From NCBI GenBank assembly GCA_964400875.1, contig CAYNWK010000012.1, forward strand, positions 1 to 48,256: 48,256 nt of DNA, in the 5' to 3' direction. Below the pieces are notes generated by a model that was given only the letters and a program-made list of their open reading frames with translations, did not search any database and was not told the origin of the DNA. Shown piece after piece: positions 16,284 to 25,151 of the stretch (within the stretch, counting starts at the first letter, position 1; every line of letters begins with the position of its first letter). The position numbers were made by a program, and so were the translations under genes. Origin of the DNA: CAYNWK01 sp964400875 (GTDB lineage: Bacteria > Chloroflexota > Anaerolineae > Anaerolineales > UBA4823).

Positions 16284-17249
16284 ATGCGCGTCCTGGTAAC
16301 CGGAGGGGCGGGATTTATCGGTTCGCATCTGGTGCGGGCGTTGCTGGCGCGTGGTGACCGGGTGCGCGTGCTGGATAATTTTTCCACGGGCCGGATTGAA
16401 AACCTGTCTGGGTTGAACGGCTCTCTGAGGGTGATTGAAGGAGATTTATGCAACCTCCATGCAGTCGAACAGGCAGTGAAGGGTATCGAGCTGGTCTTCC
16501 ACCAGGCAGCGATGGTCTCGGTGCCCCAATCGATGCACGATCCGGATACCTGCTTTGAGGTCAACGTTCAGGGCAGTTTGAATCTGTTCGAGGCTGCCCA
16601 CCGGGCTGGTGTGACCCGGGTGGTCGCCGCCTCCAGCTGCGCAGTGTATGGTGATTCGGACGCGCTTCCTCTGCAAGAAAGTGGTAAAGTTACCTCTCTC
16701 TCTCCCTACGCCGCCTCCAAGCGGGCGATGGAGGTGTATGCCGAGATGTACACGCGTGCCTTCGACTTGCCGGTGGTCTCGTTACGGTATTTCAACGTTT
16801 ACGGCCCGGGACAAAACCCTGACTCGGACTATGCTGCTGTAATCCCCATTTTTATCCGGCGAGCGCTGGAAGGACAGGCGCTGTACGTGCACGGCGATGG
16901 ACGCCAGCAGCGGGATTTCATTTACGTTGGCGACGTTGGGCGCGCCAACTTGATGGCTGCGGCCGCGCCGGACGCGCCCGGAAGCGTCTACAATATCTGC
17001 ACCGGTGAGGCCACCAGCCTGCTAGATTTGGTAAAATCCTTATCCCGAGAACTGCACGGTGCGCTGAAGACGGAGTTTTCGGATGCGCGCGCGGGAGATA
17101 TCTATCGTTCCTTGGGAGATCCGGCTAAAGCTTTTAAGCGATTGGGATTTCAAGCGCAGACGGACCTGGCAGAAGGCTTGCACCGTACGGTGAGCGCCAT
17201 GCGCGAGGTCTCTGTATCGAACTTCTCAACGGCGTTCCAAGGAAATTGA
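16284..17249 (+). CDS. UDP-sugar 4-epimerase (extended SDR)
   Basis: 321 residues. The N-terminal NAD-binding motif is VTGGAGFIGSHL (GxxGxxG), followed by LDNFSTG. The catalytic Ser lies in ASSCAVYG and the YxxxK pair in PYAASKRAM. YFNVYGPGQNPDSDYAAVIP is the substrate-proximal block typical of GalE / UDP-GlcNAc C4-epimerase (WbpP-like) enzymes. It should make UDP-galactose, UDP-GalNAc or a uronic acid equivalent for the polysaccharide cluster. It begins four bases after the preceding stop. The Shine-Dalgarno is weak, fitting coupling. I would not choose between GalE and WbpP. Confidence 0.9.
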   Translation: MRVLVTGGAGFIGSHLVRALLARGDRVRVLDNFSTGRIENLSGLNGSLRVIEGDLCNLHAVEQAVKGIELVFHQAAMVSVPQSMHDPDTCFEVNVQGSLNLFEAAHRAGVTRVVAASSCAVYGDSDALPLQESGKVTSLSPYAASKRAMEVYAEMYTRAFDLPVVSLRYFNVYGPGQNPDSDYAAVIPIFIRRALEGQALYVHGDGRQQRDFIYVGDVGRANLMAAAAPDAPGSVYNICTGEATSLLDLVKSLSRELHGALKTEFSDARAGDIYRSLGDPAKAFKRLGFQAQTDLAEGLHRTVSAMREVSVSNFSTAFQGN

Positions 17250-17270
17250 CACGGAGGATCACAATACAGC

Positions 17271-18452
17271 ATGGCTGAATATCCCGCTGTTTTGGGAGGA
17301 GAGCCAGCATTCGACCTGAAGGTCAACATGGTTCGCCCGGTGCTGCCCTCCTTTTCCGAGATGGAAACGGGCGTCCGGGAGATCCTGAGTACCGGTATGG
17401 TCACCAAGGGCCGATATTTGCAGACTTTCGAGCGTGAGATTGCCCACCACCTGGGCGTTAAACATGCCCTGGCGATCTCAAGTTGCACCGCCGGATTAAT
17501 GCTGGTTTATCGCCGGTTGGGCTTGACCGGCGAAGTCATCGTACCCAGTTTCACCTTCATGGCGACGGTCAGCCCGTTGATCTGGGCTGGGCTGCGTCCG
17601 GTTTTCGTGGATGTGGACCCGCAGACCAACAACCTTGACCCGCAGGCTGCTGAAGCAGCCATCACCCCCCGCACCTCGGCTATCGTTGGGGTGCACCAAT
17701 TCGGGAACCCGGCTGATATCGATCGGTTGCAGGCAGTAGCCGACCGGCATGGATTGAAGCTGCTCTTCGACGCCGCTCACGGTTTCGGAGCGATCTTCCA
17801 GGGCTCCCCGGTTGGCAGCCAGGGCCACGCGCAAGTTTTCAGCTTGAGCCCGACGAAACTGCTGATCAGTGGGGAGGGCGGTATCGTTGCCACCGAGGAC
17901 GATCGGCTGGCCAAACAGGTGCGCATAGGCAGGGAGTATGGCAACAACGGTAATTACGACAGCCTCTTCGCAGGCCTCAACGCTCGCATGCCCGAGTTCA
18001 ACGCTTTGTTGGGCCTGCATAGCCTGGAACGCTTGGAGGACGCAGCCCAAAGCCGCAACCGGACTGCAGCCCTTTATACGGAACGGCTCGGCCGTTTACC
18101 GGGGATCGGCTTCCAGCTCGTGCATTCGGGAAACCGCAACTCGTACCGGGAGTTTTCGATCACCGTTGAGGCGGATGCATTTGGCTTGAGCCGGGACGAG
18201 TTAGCCGATGCGCTGCTGGTCGAAAACATCGACACGCGCAAATATTACGACCCACCGGTACACCGGCAGACAGCTTACCGTGAGTATTATGATGGTCGGC
18301 CTCTTCCGAATACCGACCGGCTGGCCGCGAACAGTTTAAGTTTCCCGATGTGGTCGGATATGGAATCGGATGTGGTTGAGAGAATTTGTGTAGCGGTTCA
18401 AAGGATACAGGTACATGGAAAAGCGATCCGTAGTGAGCTTGTCGCAGGATAG
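17271..18452 (+). CDS. DegT/DnrJ/EryC1/StrS-family sugar aminotransferase
   Basis: 393-residue PLP enzyme of the nucleotide-sugar aminotransferase family. SSCTAGLMLVYRRLGL with EVIVPSFTFMAT forms the cofactor phosphate region. DVDPQTNNLDP and LLFDAAHGFGA include the Asp that contacts the pyridine nitrogen. FSLSPTKLLISGEGG holds the PLP lysine. YGNNGNYD and GLNARMPEFNALLGL match the family's C-terminal substrate blocks. It probably transaminates a keto-sugar nucleotide for the polysaccharide repeat. The nearest GGAGG is 13 bases before the ATG, longer than usual. The 3' end overlaps the next gene by 38 bases. Confidence 0.92.
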   Translation: MAEYPAVLGGEPAFDLKVNMVRPVLPSFSEMETGVREILSTGMVTKGRYLQTFEREIAHHLGVKHALAISSCTAGLMLVYRRLGLTGEVIVPSFTFMATVSPLIWAGLRPVFVDVDPQTNNLDPQAAEAAITPRTSAIVGVHQFGNPADIDRLQAVADRHGLKLLFDAAHGFGAIFQGSPVGSQGHAQVFSLSPTKLLISGEGGIVATEDDRLAKQVRIGREYGNNGNYDSLFAGLNARMPEFNALLGLHSLERLEDAAQSRNRTAALYTERLGRLPGIGFQLVHSGNRNSYREFSITVEADAFGLSRDELADALLVENIDTRKYYDPPVHRQTAYREYYDGRPLPNTDRLAANSLSFPMWSDMESDVVERICVAVQRIQVHGKAIRSELVAG

Positions 18453-20055
18453 GTTCGCCCTGGCGATGAAGTGGGTCAGGAAACAGCTCTCTTTTGAGGG
18501 CCTGATCCGCATGGTCGCCGACACGATTTTAATCAACCTGGCGATCTTGTTCTCGCTGGTAGCCCGTTTTCTATACCAGGTAGCCGTCGGTAATCCGATG
18601 GCAGACCTGGGCTACCAACAGATCTTCTGGCAGTATTTGACGGCTTACGGCAAGAGCGCCTGGCTTTTGACGTTAATCTGTTTGGCGATCTTCACCTTGA
18701 GCGGCTTTTACACGCACGGTCGCTTTTACCGTGGGCGTTATAAGGCCCTGATTGTCGTACAGGCGGTTAGCCTGGGGTACCTGATCTTCGGTTTGTTGAC
18801 TTACCTGGCGCAAAGTCCATTCTTGAGTTTCTTGCGCGGCAACGTAGCCTTTCCCCGCATAACCCTGGTTGTAGCCTGGGCCTTGACGATCGCACTGTTG
18901 GCCAGCGCGCGCGCCTGGGCGTACCTGTGGGAAAACGTCATCTGGGTGGAGCGGTTAAAACCGACAAAGGGCGCCGATCGCAAGATCCGCAATGTGTTGG
19001 TTATTGGTGGGGCCGGGTATATTGGTTCTGCGCTGCTCCCCAAGTTGCTGGACAAGGGTTTCCGCGTGCGCCTATTGGATCTGCTCCTGTACGGCACCGA
19101 ACCGATCCAACCCTGGCTCGACCATCCCCATCTGGAGATCATGCAAGCGGATTTTCGCCAAATCGACAAGGTCGTCGAAGCGATGAACGGGATCGACGCG
19201 GTGATCCATCTGGGCGGGATCGTCGGAGACCCGGCCTGCGCGCTGGATGAAGAATTAACCAAAGATATCAACTTGATGGCCACCCGCATGATCGCTGAGG
19301 TGGCGAAGGGCAGCGGCGTTGGCCATTTCGTTTTCGCCAGCACATGTTCTGTGTACGGCGCCAGCAACCACCAGCTCGATGAGCGTTCAGCGCTGAACCC
19401 GGTTTCGTTGTATGCTCGCAGCAAGATCGCTTCGGAGAAAGTGCTCTTGCAGATGGCAGACGACCGCTTTGCCCCGGTCATTCTCAGATTCGGCACCATT
19501 TACGGTCTCTCAGGGCGCACCCGCTTCGACCTGGTGGTCAACCTGTTGACCGCCAAGGCCTTAAAAGATGGCGAGATCACCATCTATGGCGGCGATCAAT
19601 GGCGGCCTTTCTTGCATGTGGAGGATGCTGCGAGCGCCTTGATGCTGGTGCTATCTTCGCCTCGCCACGTGGTCCGCAACCAGATCTTCAACGTGGGCTC
19701 CAACGAGCAGAATTTCACCATCCGTCAGATCGGCGAAATCATTCACCATTATGTGCCCGAGGCCGGCGTGATCAACGAGCAGGATGATATCGATCCGCGC
19801 AATTACTGGGTAAATTTCCATAAGATCTCCCGGAACCTCGGGTTCCAACCAAAGTGGACGGTGCACCAGGGTATCGAGCAGGTCCTGGAAGCGGTCAAGA
19901 GCGGCAGCGTCGGCGACTACAGGGACGCCAGGTACAGCAACGTCAAGTTCCTGACCGAGGAAGGGATTTATCGCCTGGCGCGCCAGGAGAACGGTTGGGC
20001 TTACCACCTGCTGAACGAAGCAACCCCCGGGGCGCCGGTCATCGCGGATGTGTAA
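18415..20055 (+). CDS. Membrane-anchored NAD-dependent sugar epimerase/dehydratase (fusion)
   Basis: 546 residues. The first about 170 contain four hydrophobic spans (near residues 30-55, 80-100, 108-130 and 142-168), resembling the membrane domain of CapD/FlaA1-type proteins. The rest is an extended SDR. It has VIGGAGYIGSAL for NAD binding, ASTCSVYG for the catalytic Ser/Thr region, and LYARSK with the YxxxK dyad. GDPACALDEELTKDIN and GGDQWRPFLHVEDAA are also typical. CapD/PglF dehydratases have an extra Rossmann domain and usually lack this tyrosine, so this is a different combination, probably an epimerase or reductase held at the membrane. It starts inside the aminotransferase gene, and femAB copy 1 begins seven bases after its stop. 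Confidence 0.85.
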   Translation: MEKRSVVSLSQDRFALAMKWVRKQLSFEGLIRMVADTILINLAILFSLVARFLYQVAVGNPMADLGYQQIFWQYLTAYGKSAWLLTLICLAIFTLSGFYTHGRFYRGRYKALIVVQAVSLGYLIFGLLTYLAQSPFLSFLRGNVAFPRITLVVAWALTIALLASARAWAYLWENVIWVERLKPTKGADRKIRNVLVIGGAGYIGSALLPKLLDKGFRVRLLDLLLYGTEPIQPWLDHPHLEIMQADFRQIDKVVEAMNGIDAVIHLGGIVGDPACALDEELTKDINLMATRMIAEVAKGSGVGHFVFASTCSVYGASNHQLDERSALNPVSLYARSKIASEKVLLQMADDRFAPVILRFGTIYGLSGRTRFDLVVNLLTAKALKDGEITIYGGDQWRPFLHVEDAASALMLVLSSPRHVVRNQIFNVGSNEQNFTIRQIGEIIHHYVPEAGVINEQDDIDPRNYWVNFHKISRNLGFQPKWTVHQGIEQVLEAVKSGSVGDYRDARYSNVKFLTEEGIYRLARQENGWAYHLLNEATPGAPVIADV

Positions 20056-20061
20056 CACCCA

Positions 20062-21096
20062 ATGCCCTGGCTCTCCACTTCGGAGTGGGAAGATTTTTTA
20101 GCTCGCCATCCCGAAGCTCATATTTTGCAAACCGCCGCCTGGGGGGAACTCAAGGCGGATTTCGGTTGGGAAGTCCATCGCTGCGTCGCCGACGGAACCG
20201 GCGCGCAGCTGCTTTTTCGATCCTTGCCTCTCGGATTTACCATTGCTTACATACCCAAGGGTCCTGTTTATGGACTCCAGGGTCCAGGTAATGAACCCCG
20301 GGATTCAGTCGACGAACCTGCGCGGGAGCAGTTTTGGACGGAAATTGATGCGCTTTGCCGCCAGCGCCGGGCGATCGCCCTCAAAGTAGAACCTGATTTA
20401 TGGCAGGATCCTGCCAATGGGGGTGCCGCAAAGCCGCCGCCTGGGTTCCGTCACAGTTCGCACGCGATCCAACCGCCAAGAACCATCCTGGTAGATCTGC
20501 AGGATGATGAAGAAGCTATCCAGGCGCGTATGAAACAGAAAACTCGCTATAACATCCGACTGGCTTCGCGCAAAGAAGTCGTTGTCCGCTCAAGCGCGGA
20601 CGTCGAGGCTTTCTACGAGTTGATCGCGGTCACCGGAGAACGCAACGAGTTCGGCGTGCACAATGCCGCGTATTACCGGAGGGCTTACGAGTTATTTCAC
20701 CCGCGCGGCGACTGCGAATTATTGGTCGCCGAGTACCAGCACCAGCGTCTTGCCGCCTTAATGGTTTTTTCACACGGGTCGCGGGCTTGGTATTTTTACG
20801 GCGCCTCGCTGGAAGAGCATCGCGAGCGCATGCCTACTTACCGTTTGCAATGGGAGGCGATGCGCTGGGCTCGAGCGCGCGGGTGCCTGACGTATGACCT
20901 GTGGGGGATACCGGACGAAGAAGAGCACACGCTGGAGGATCAGTTTACCCATCGGTCTGATGGGCTTTGGGGAGTTTACCGCTTCAAACGCGGGTTTGGC
21001 GGCGTGGTGCGCCGCGCCCAGGGGCCTTGGGATCGAGTTTACCAGCCCTGGATGTACCGTGCAATGATGTGGTGGCTGGGAAGACAGGATTCATGA
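20062..21096 (+). CDS. FemAB-type peptidyltransferase, copy 1
   Basis: 344 residues of the FemA/FemB/MurM family, which transfers amino acids from aminoacyl-tRNA to the peptide stem of cell-wall precursors. Two GNAT-like lobes are recognisable. Signature phrases are LQTAAWGELKADFGW near the N-terminus, MKQKTRYNIRLASRK in the middle, WYFYGAS, LQWEAMRWARARGC, YDLWGIP, and WGVYRFKRGFGG near the end. No long coiled-coil insertion is visible between the lobes. It sits inside a polysaccharide operon, so an action on a non-peptidoglycan acceptor cannot be excluded. The gene overlaps copy 2 by four bases (ATGA). Confidence 0.88.
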   Translation: MPWLSTSEWEDFLARHPEAHILQTAAWGELKADFGWEVHRCVADGTGAQLLFRSLPLGFTIAYIPKGPVYGLQGPGNEPRDSVDEPAREQFWTEIDALCRQRRAIALKVEPDLWQDPANGGAAKPPPGFRHSSHAIQPPRTILVDLQDDEEAIQARMKQKTRYNIRLASRKEVVVRSSADVEAFYELIAVTGERNEFGVHNAAYYRRAYELFHPRGDCELLVAEYQHQRLAALMVFSHGSRAWYFYGASLEEHRERMPTYRLQWEAMRWARARGCLTYDLWGIPDEEEHTLEDQFTHRSDGLWGVYRFKRGFGGVVRRAQGPWDRVYQPWMYRAMMWWLGRQDS

Positions 21097-22232
21097 GTTC
21101 GGAAAACCCTCCCAACATGGATGGCCCTACCTGGGATGGGATCTTGGCTGGTTTTCCGGATGCGCACCTCTTGCAGACCTGGGAGTGGGCTCAGGTGAAG
21201 TCGGGTTTCGGCTGGGAACCACTGCCGACGGTATGGCATGATAAGGATGGACTCCCTGCAGCCGCAGCGATGGTTTTAGCCCGTAAACTCTCGATCGGTG
21301 GGCTGTCCGCGGGTTTGCGAGTGATGTATGTTCCCAAGGGTCCGGTGCTGCAAGACTGGGGCGATGAAAAGCTGCGCCGGCAGGTTTTGGCCGATCTGCG
21401 CGCCTTGGCGCTGCGCCGAGGTGCGATTTTCATCAAGATCGATCCGGACGTTTGCGTTGGCACCGGCGAACCCGGTGATGGTACCCACATTGATGACCTG
21501 GTCCTTGAAGACCCTTTGGGCGAGCAGGTCGTCACTTCCCTCCATCAAGATGGGTGGCGGTTTTCGACGGAACAGATACAGTTTCGAAATACCGTGGTGA
21601 TTGATCTGACGCCTTCTGAAGATGAGCTGCTTGCCAGTATGAAGCAGAAAACCCGCTACAATGTACGCCTGGCAGCCAGGCGCGGCGTCGAGGTCCGACC
21701 CGGTGGCGCAGCGGATAAAGATTTGCTCTACCAGATGTACGCAGAAACCTCTGTGCGGGATGATTTCGTCATTCGCGACGAAGCCTACTACCGCTCGGTC
21801 TGGGATACATTTATCGCCGCTCAGCTGGCTGAGCCGCTGATCGCCGAGGTGGATGGTGAGCCGGTGGCTGCATTGGTGATCTTTCGATTTGCCGGGAAAG
21901 CCTGGTATCTACACGGCATGTCGCGCCCGCAGCACCGGGAAAAAATGCCGAATTACCTGCTGCAGTGGGAGGCTATGCGGCGAGCGAAGGCAGCCGGGTG
22001 CGATAGCTATGACTTGTGGGGTGCCCCCGATACGTTCTCCGAAAGCGATCCCATGTGGGGAGTTTACCGCTTCAAAGACGGCTTCGGCGGGCAAGTCGTA
22101 CGCCACATGGGCGCCTGGGATCTGCCCGTAAGGCCAATCTACTATCGCTTGTATACCCAGATTCTGCCGCGCGTATTGAATTGGCTGCGAAACCGGGGCC
22201 TGGCGCGCACACGCCAACGTGTTTCCGATTGA
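21093..22232 (+). CDS. FemAB-type peptidyltransferase, copy 2
   Basis: 379-residue paralogue of the preceding gene. I place the start at the ATG at 21093, which overlaps the stop of copy 1 as ATGA. The in-frame extension back to 20967 would run 130 bases into copy 1 and adds no conserved sequence. It shares the same blocks: LQTWEWAQVKSGFGW, MKQKTRYNVRLAARRG, WYLHGMSRPQHREKMPNY, LQWEAMRRAKAAGC, YDLWGAP and WGVYRFKDGFGG. The two copies are clearly homologous but well diverged. Two consecutive enzymes would fit sequential addition of two residues to an interpeptide bridge. Its stop codon overlaps the Shine-Dalgarno of the next gene. Confidence 0.88.
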   Translation: MSSENPPNMDGPTWDGILAGFPDAHLLQTWEWAQVKSGFGWEPLPTVWHDKDGLPAAAAMVLARKLSIGGLSAGLRVMYVPKGPVLQDWGDEKLRRQVLADLRALALRRGAIFIKIDPDVCVGTGEPGDGTHIDDLVLEDPLGEQVVTSLHQDGWRFSTEQIQFRNTVVIDLTPSEDELLASMKQKTRYNVRLAARRGVEVRPGGAADKDLLYQMYAETSVRDDFVIRDEAYYRSVWDTFIAAQLAEPLIAEVDGEPVAALVIFRFAGKAWYLHGMSRPQHREKMPNYLLQWEAMRRAKAAGCDSYDLWGAPDTFSESDPMWGVYRFKDGFGGQVVRHMGAWDLPVRPIYYRLYTQILPRVLNWLRNRGLARTRQRVSD

Positions 22233-22244
22233 AGGAGTGTTGTG

Positions 22245-23228
22245 ATGAAGAACCTACCGCGTCTTCACTTTGCCCATTTACCCACACCGGTGGAACCGCT
22301 GGCACGGCTCGCTGAGGAAATGGGCGGACCCCGGCTGTGGGTCAAACGGGACGACCAGACCGGGCTGGCATTTGGCGGCAATAAGACCAGAAAACTGGAA
22401 TACCTGGTAGCAGAGGCGAAGGCGCACGGGGCGGAGACCTTGATCACAACCGGCGCGGTGCAGTCGAACCACTGCCGGCAGACCGCGGCCGCTGCGAGCC
22501 GCAGCGGTTTGAAGTGTATCCTGGTTCTGGTGGGAGAACGACCGGAAAGAGCCTCGGGCAATCTGGCTCTGGACAAATTATTAGGCGCCGAGATCGTATG
22601 GGCCGAGATAGGATCGCGTGACTGGGTCCTCCAGGAAACCTTTGAGCGGGCCTGGAAATCTGGCAAGCGACCCTACCTGATCCCCTATGGAGGTTCGAGT
22701 CCTACCGGAATTGCTGCTTACGTCTCGGCGGTCGAGGAGCTGTACGTCCAGCTCCCTACGTTGCCGGAGGGAGAGCTGCCCGATTGGATCGTATTCGCTA
22801 CCTCCTCCGGAGGCACCCAGGCCGGTCTCGTTTTAGGAGCTGCTTACCAGGGCTATCGCGGGCGCATTCTGGGCATCAGTGTAGATGAAAGCGCAGCGGA
22901 TCTAAGGCCACGCATCCAAAGCCTGGCCGCCGAGACCGCCGAGTTCCTTGAAGCTCCGGCTTCGATCTCTTTAGAGGATATCCTGGTCAATGATGACTAT
23001 CTAGGAGAGGGTTACGGCGTCCTGGGCGCGCCGGAAGAGGAAGCGCTGCATCTTTTCGCCAGCCGGGAAGGTTTGCTGCTCGATCCAGTTTATACCGGCC
23101 GGGCTGGGGCCGGGTTGATCGATTTGATCCGCAGAGGGTTTTTCAAATCAGATCAGACTGTCCTGTTCTGGCATACCGGCGGCACTCCGGCGTTGTTTGC
23201 AGCGGGTTATCAAGCCATCTTTACTTGA
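22245..23228 (+). CDS. D-cysteine desulfhydrase / ACC deaminase-like PLP enzyme
   Basis: 327 residues of the fold-type II PLP family that includes D-cysteine desulfhydrase (DcyD) and 1-aminocyclopropane-1-carboxylate deaminase. LPTPVEPLARL is near the N-terminus. FGGNKTRKLEYL contains the Schiff-base lysine. GAVQSNHCRQTAAAAS follows, then PYGGSSPTGI and ATSSGGTQAGL for the phosphate site, and FWHTGGTPALFA at the end. I start at ATG 22245 since GAAGGAG is seven bases upstream; the GTG at 22242 is only four away. It is the last gene of the cluster and converges on the cyclase with an 8-base overlap. Substrate could be D-cysteine or another D-amino acid. Confidence 0.87.
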   Translation: MKNLPRLHFAHLPTPVEPLARLAEEMGGPRLWVKRDDQTGLAFGGNKTRKLEYLVAEAKAHGAETLITTGAVQSNHCRQTAAAASRSGLKCILVLVGERPERASGNLALDKLLGAEIVWAEIGSRDWVLQETFERAWKSGKRPYLIPYGGSSPTGIAAYVSAVEELYVQLPTLPEGELPDWIVFATSSGGTQAGLVLGAAYQGYRGRILGISVDESAADLRPRIQSLAAETAEFLEAPASISLEDILVNDDYLGEGYGVLGAPEEEALHLFASREGLLLDPVYTGRAGAGLIDLIRRGFFKSDQTVLFWHTGGTPALFAAGYQAIFT

Positions 23229-24942
23229 GACCTAACACCTCATAAACGAGTAAAGGCTGGCTTTTACCCTTAGCCTGGATCGCGTCTACTGGTCGCGCCT
23301 CGACCAAGCCAACAACCTGTTGGTAAGCGCGCTCGCTGATCAGGATTTGTCCTGCGGCAGCATTCTCCTGGATGCGCTTGGCAGTATTCACGCTGTCGCC
23401 GATGGCAGTGTATTCCATGCGTTTTTCCGTGCCGATCAAGCCCAAGACGGCTTCTCCATAATGGATGCCGACGCCGAACGGCATGGAAAGCTCCGGGTGC
23501 TGCTCATCTTGGAATCCCAGAAGAGTCGAGCGCATATCAAGCGCAGCGCAAACCGCCCTCAAGGTATGATCGGTCTGGGGAATCGGCGCATTGAAAATCG
23601 CCATCACCGCGTCGCCCATAAACTTGTCGATCGTCCCCTCGTGTTTCAAAACCGCTTCCGTTGCAGCTCCCAGGTGCAGGTTCAGCACCTGGACGAGCTG
23701 TTCTGGGTCGTGATTTTCGCTGAAGCGCGTAAACCCCTGGATATCTGCAAATAAGGTTGTGATTTCGGTTCGTTTGCCGCCTAACTGGAGTTCGTTAGGG
23801 TTTAATTGCTCGATCACCATCGGTGAGACCATGCGTTCGAACAGGCTGCGCTGGGCTTCCAGCCTCTTCTTTTCCGTCAAATCATCCAGGACGATGGCGA
23901 CGCCGCGGGTTGTGTGATCGACATCCTCCAGGGGGGAGATATTCAGGATCAATGAGATAGGTTCGCACTCGTTTAATGTCAGGTTGAATTCCAGGCCGAC
24001 GATCGGATGGCGCGTTTGGAGAACCTGTTCTAGGTAAGCGGATAACTGAGGGTAAATTTGTGGGAGCACTTCATTCAATTTGCTGCCGGTTATGTGCTGG
24101 TCGGCGCATCCGAGGATTTCTTCCGCGGCCTGGTTGCACAAGGTGATTCGATTTTCCAGGTCCAGGGTGATAACTCCGCTAGCGATGGAGGCGAAAACAT
24201 CATCCATCAAATTCTTCAGTTCGGTCACTTCGGCCAGCGTCTTGCGGACCGAATCAAATAAGCGCGCGTTTTCGATGGCGACCGCAGCCTGGTTGGCGAA
24301 GGCAGATAAGAGATCGAGCTCTGTCTCGGTGAACAAGCCGGTACGCACCCGGTTATCAGCGTAGATCACGCCGGTCAGTTCGTCTTTGACCAATAAAGGC
24401 ACGCATAGGATGGAGCGTAAATTGTGCAGGATGATGCTCTTCTCGCTGCCGAAGCGCGGGTCTTCCTGCGCATTGGTGGAGAGCACCGGTTTTCCCTCGG
24501 CGATGACCTTGTTGACGACGGTGTAACTGATCCCCAGGTCGCCGTCCGTGAGTGATTCGCGTTCGAGATTGCGGGCGATGTGGACGGCTAACTCGCCTTT
24601 TCCGTTGCGCAACATGAGGAAACCTCGTTCGGCGCCGGTTAGCCGGATAATAGTATCCATAACGATACCCAAAACCTGGTCGAGCTCCAGGGATGAGTTG
24701 ATCACCTGTCCTATTCTCGCCAGCGCCAGCAGGTTGCTGCGCTCTTCGTCGCCTTTCGTGACCTGGCGGCTGATGCGCGCCAGTGCGCCAGCCAAACGAG
24801 AGAGGTCATCCAGGGCAGCGCGGACTTCCTCCCGTTTTCCTTGTTGAATCCGTGAACGCACCCGGTCCGAGATACGACTGAGATGCAATATTTGTTGGTC
24901 TAAAGAGGATGTCGTGTTGGTGTCTTTATCCACAATGTTCAA
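23221..24942 (-). CDS. GAF-PAS-class III adenylate/guanylate cyclase
   Basis: 573-residue cytoplasmic signalling enzyme. Residues about 1-80 are helical. A GAF domain follows at about 85-228 (VMDTIIRLTGAERGFLML ... AFANQAAVAIENARLF), then a PAS domain at about 240-350. The class III cyclase domain is C-terminal (about 385-565). LFADIQGFTRFSE and GDAVMAIFNAP carry the two metal-binding aspartates, and EYTAIGDSVNTAKRIQ is the conserved nucleotide-binding loop. It should make cAMP (or cGMP) in response to a ligand sensed by GAF/PAS. The start is probably the TTG at 24942, with AGGGAGA about ten bases upstream, but this is uncertain. The gene ends convergently with dcyD, overlapping it by 8 bases. 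Confidence 0.9.
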   Translation of the reverse strand: MNIVDKDTNTTSSLDQQILHLSRISDRVRSRIQQGKREEVRAALDDLSRLAGALARISRQVTKGDEERSNLLALARIGQVINSSLELDQVLGIVMDTIIRLTGAERGFLMLRNGKGELAVHIARNLERESLTDGDLGISYTVVNKVIAEGKPVLSTNAQEDPRFGSEKSIILHNLRSILCVPLLVKDELTGVIYADNRVRTGLFTETELDLLSAFANQAAVAIENARLFDSVRKTLAEVTELKNLMDDVFASIASGVITLDLENRITLCNQAAEEILGCADQHITGSKLNEVLPQIYPQLSAYLEQVLQTRHPIVGLEFNLTLNECEPISLILNISPLEDVDHTTRGVAIVLDDLTEKKRLEAQRSLFERMVSPMVIEQLNPNELQLGGKRTEITTLFADIQGFTRFSENHDPEQLVQVLNLHLGAATEAVLKHEGTIDKFMGDAVMAIFNAPIPQTDHTLRAVCAALDMRSTLLGFQDEQHPELSMPFGVGIHYGEAVLGLIGTEKRMEYTAIGDSVNTAKRIQENAAAGQILISERAYQQVVGLVEARPVDAIQAKGKSQPLLVYEVLGLK

Positions 24943-25029
24943 TTCGTACGGATATCTCCCTGAAAGGCGTAAAGTCTATGGGGATTAGGAGTGCTCAGGG
25001 TTATGATTATACTTGGGATTGCCCGGGCG

Positions 25030-25073
25030 CCCTCCTCCCACTTTTCGGGCTCTTTGGAGGGGGTAGGTGAGGG
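25030..25073. repeat. Possible dispersed CCCTC/GAGGG-type palindromic repeat
   Basis: A degenerate inverted repeat, CCCTCC at 25030 against GGAGGG at 25056, flanked by TAGGTGAGGG. It resembles the common CCCTCACC...GGTGAGGG intergenic repeats found in many genomes. Only one such copy is obvious in this window, so the call is weak. Confidence 0.3.
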
Positions 25074-25095
25074 AGTGTTTGGTGAGACAGATGAA

Positions 25096-25127
25096 AAAAT
25101 CGGGCGCCTGATCAAGCGCCCGATTTT
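25096..25127. terminator. Bidirectional intrinsic terminator
   Basis: AAAATCGGGCGC (25096-25107) and GCGCCCGATTTT (25116-25127) are perfectly complementary with an 8-base loop. It is 25 bases past the stop of the minus-strand transglutaminase gene and serves that gene. Confidence 0.9.
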
Positions 25128-25151
25128 ATGTTTCCAGAAGCTAAAAGGTGA

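Noticed and set aside
18801..19499. 232-codon minus-strand ORF opposite the membrane-SDR gene
   Set aside because: Antisense shadow: Ser/Arg-rich low-complexity translation with no motif, opposite a clearly coding frame.
20967..21092. N-terminal extension of FemAB copy 2
   Set aside because: The extension overlaps FemAB copy 1 and adds Arg/Pro-rich sequence with no family similarity; the ATGA overlap at 21093 is the natural start.
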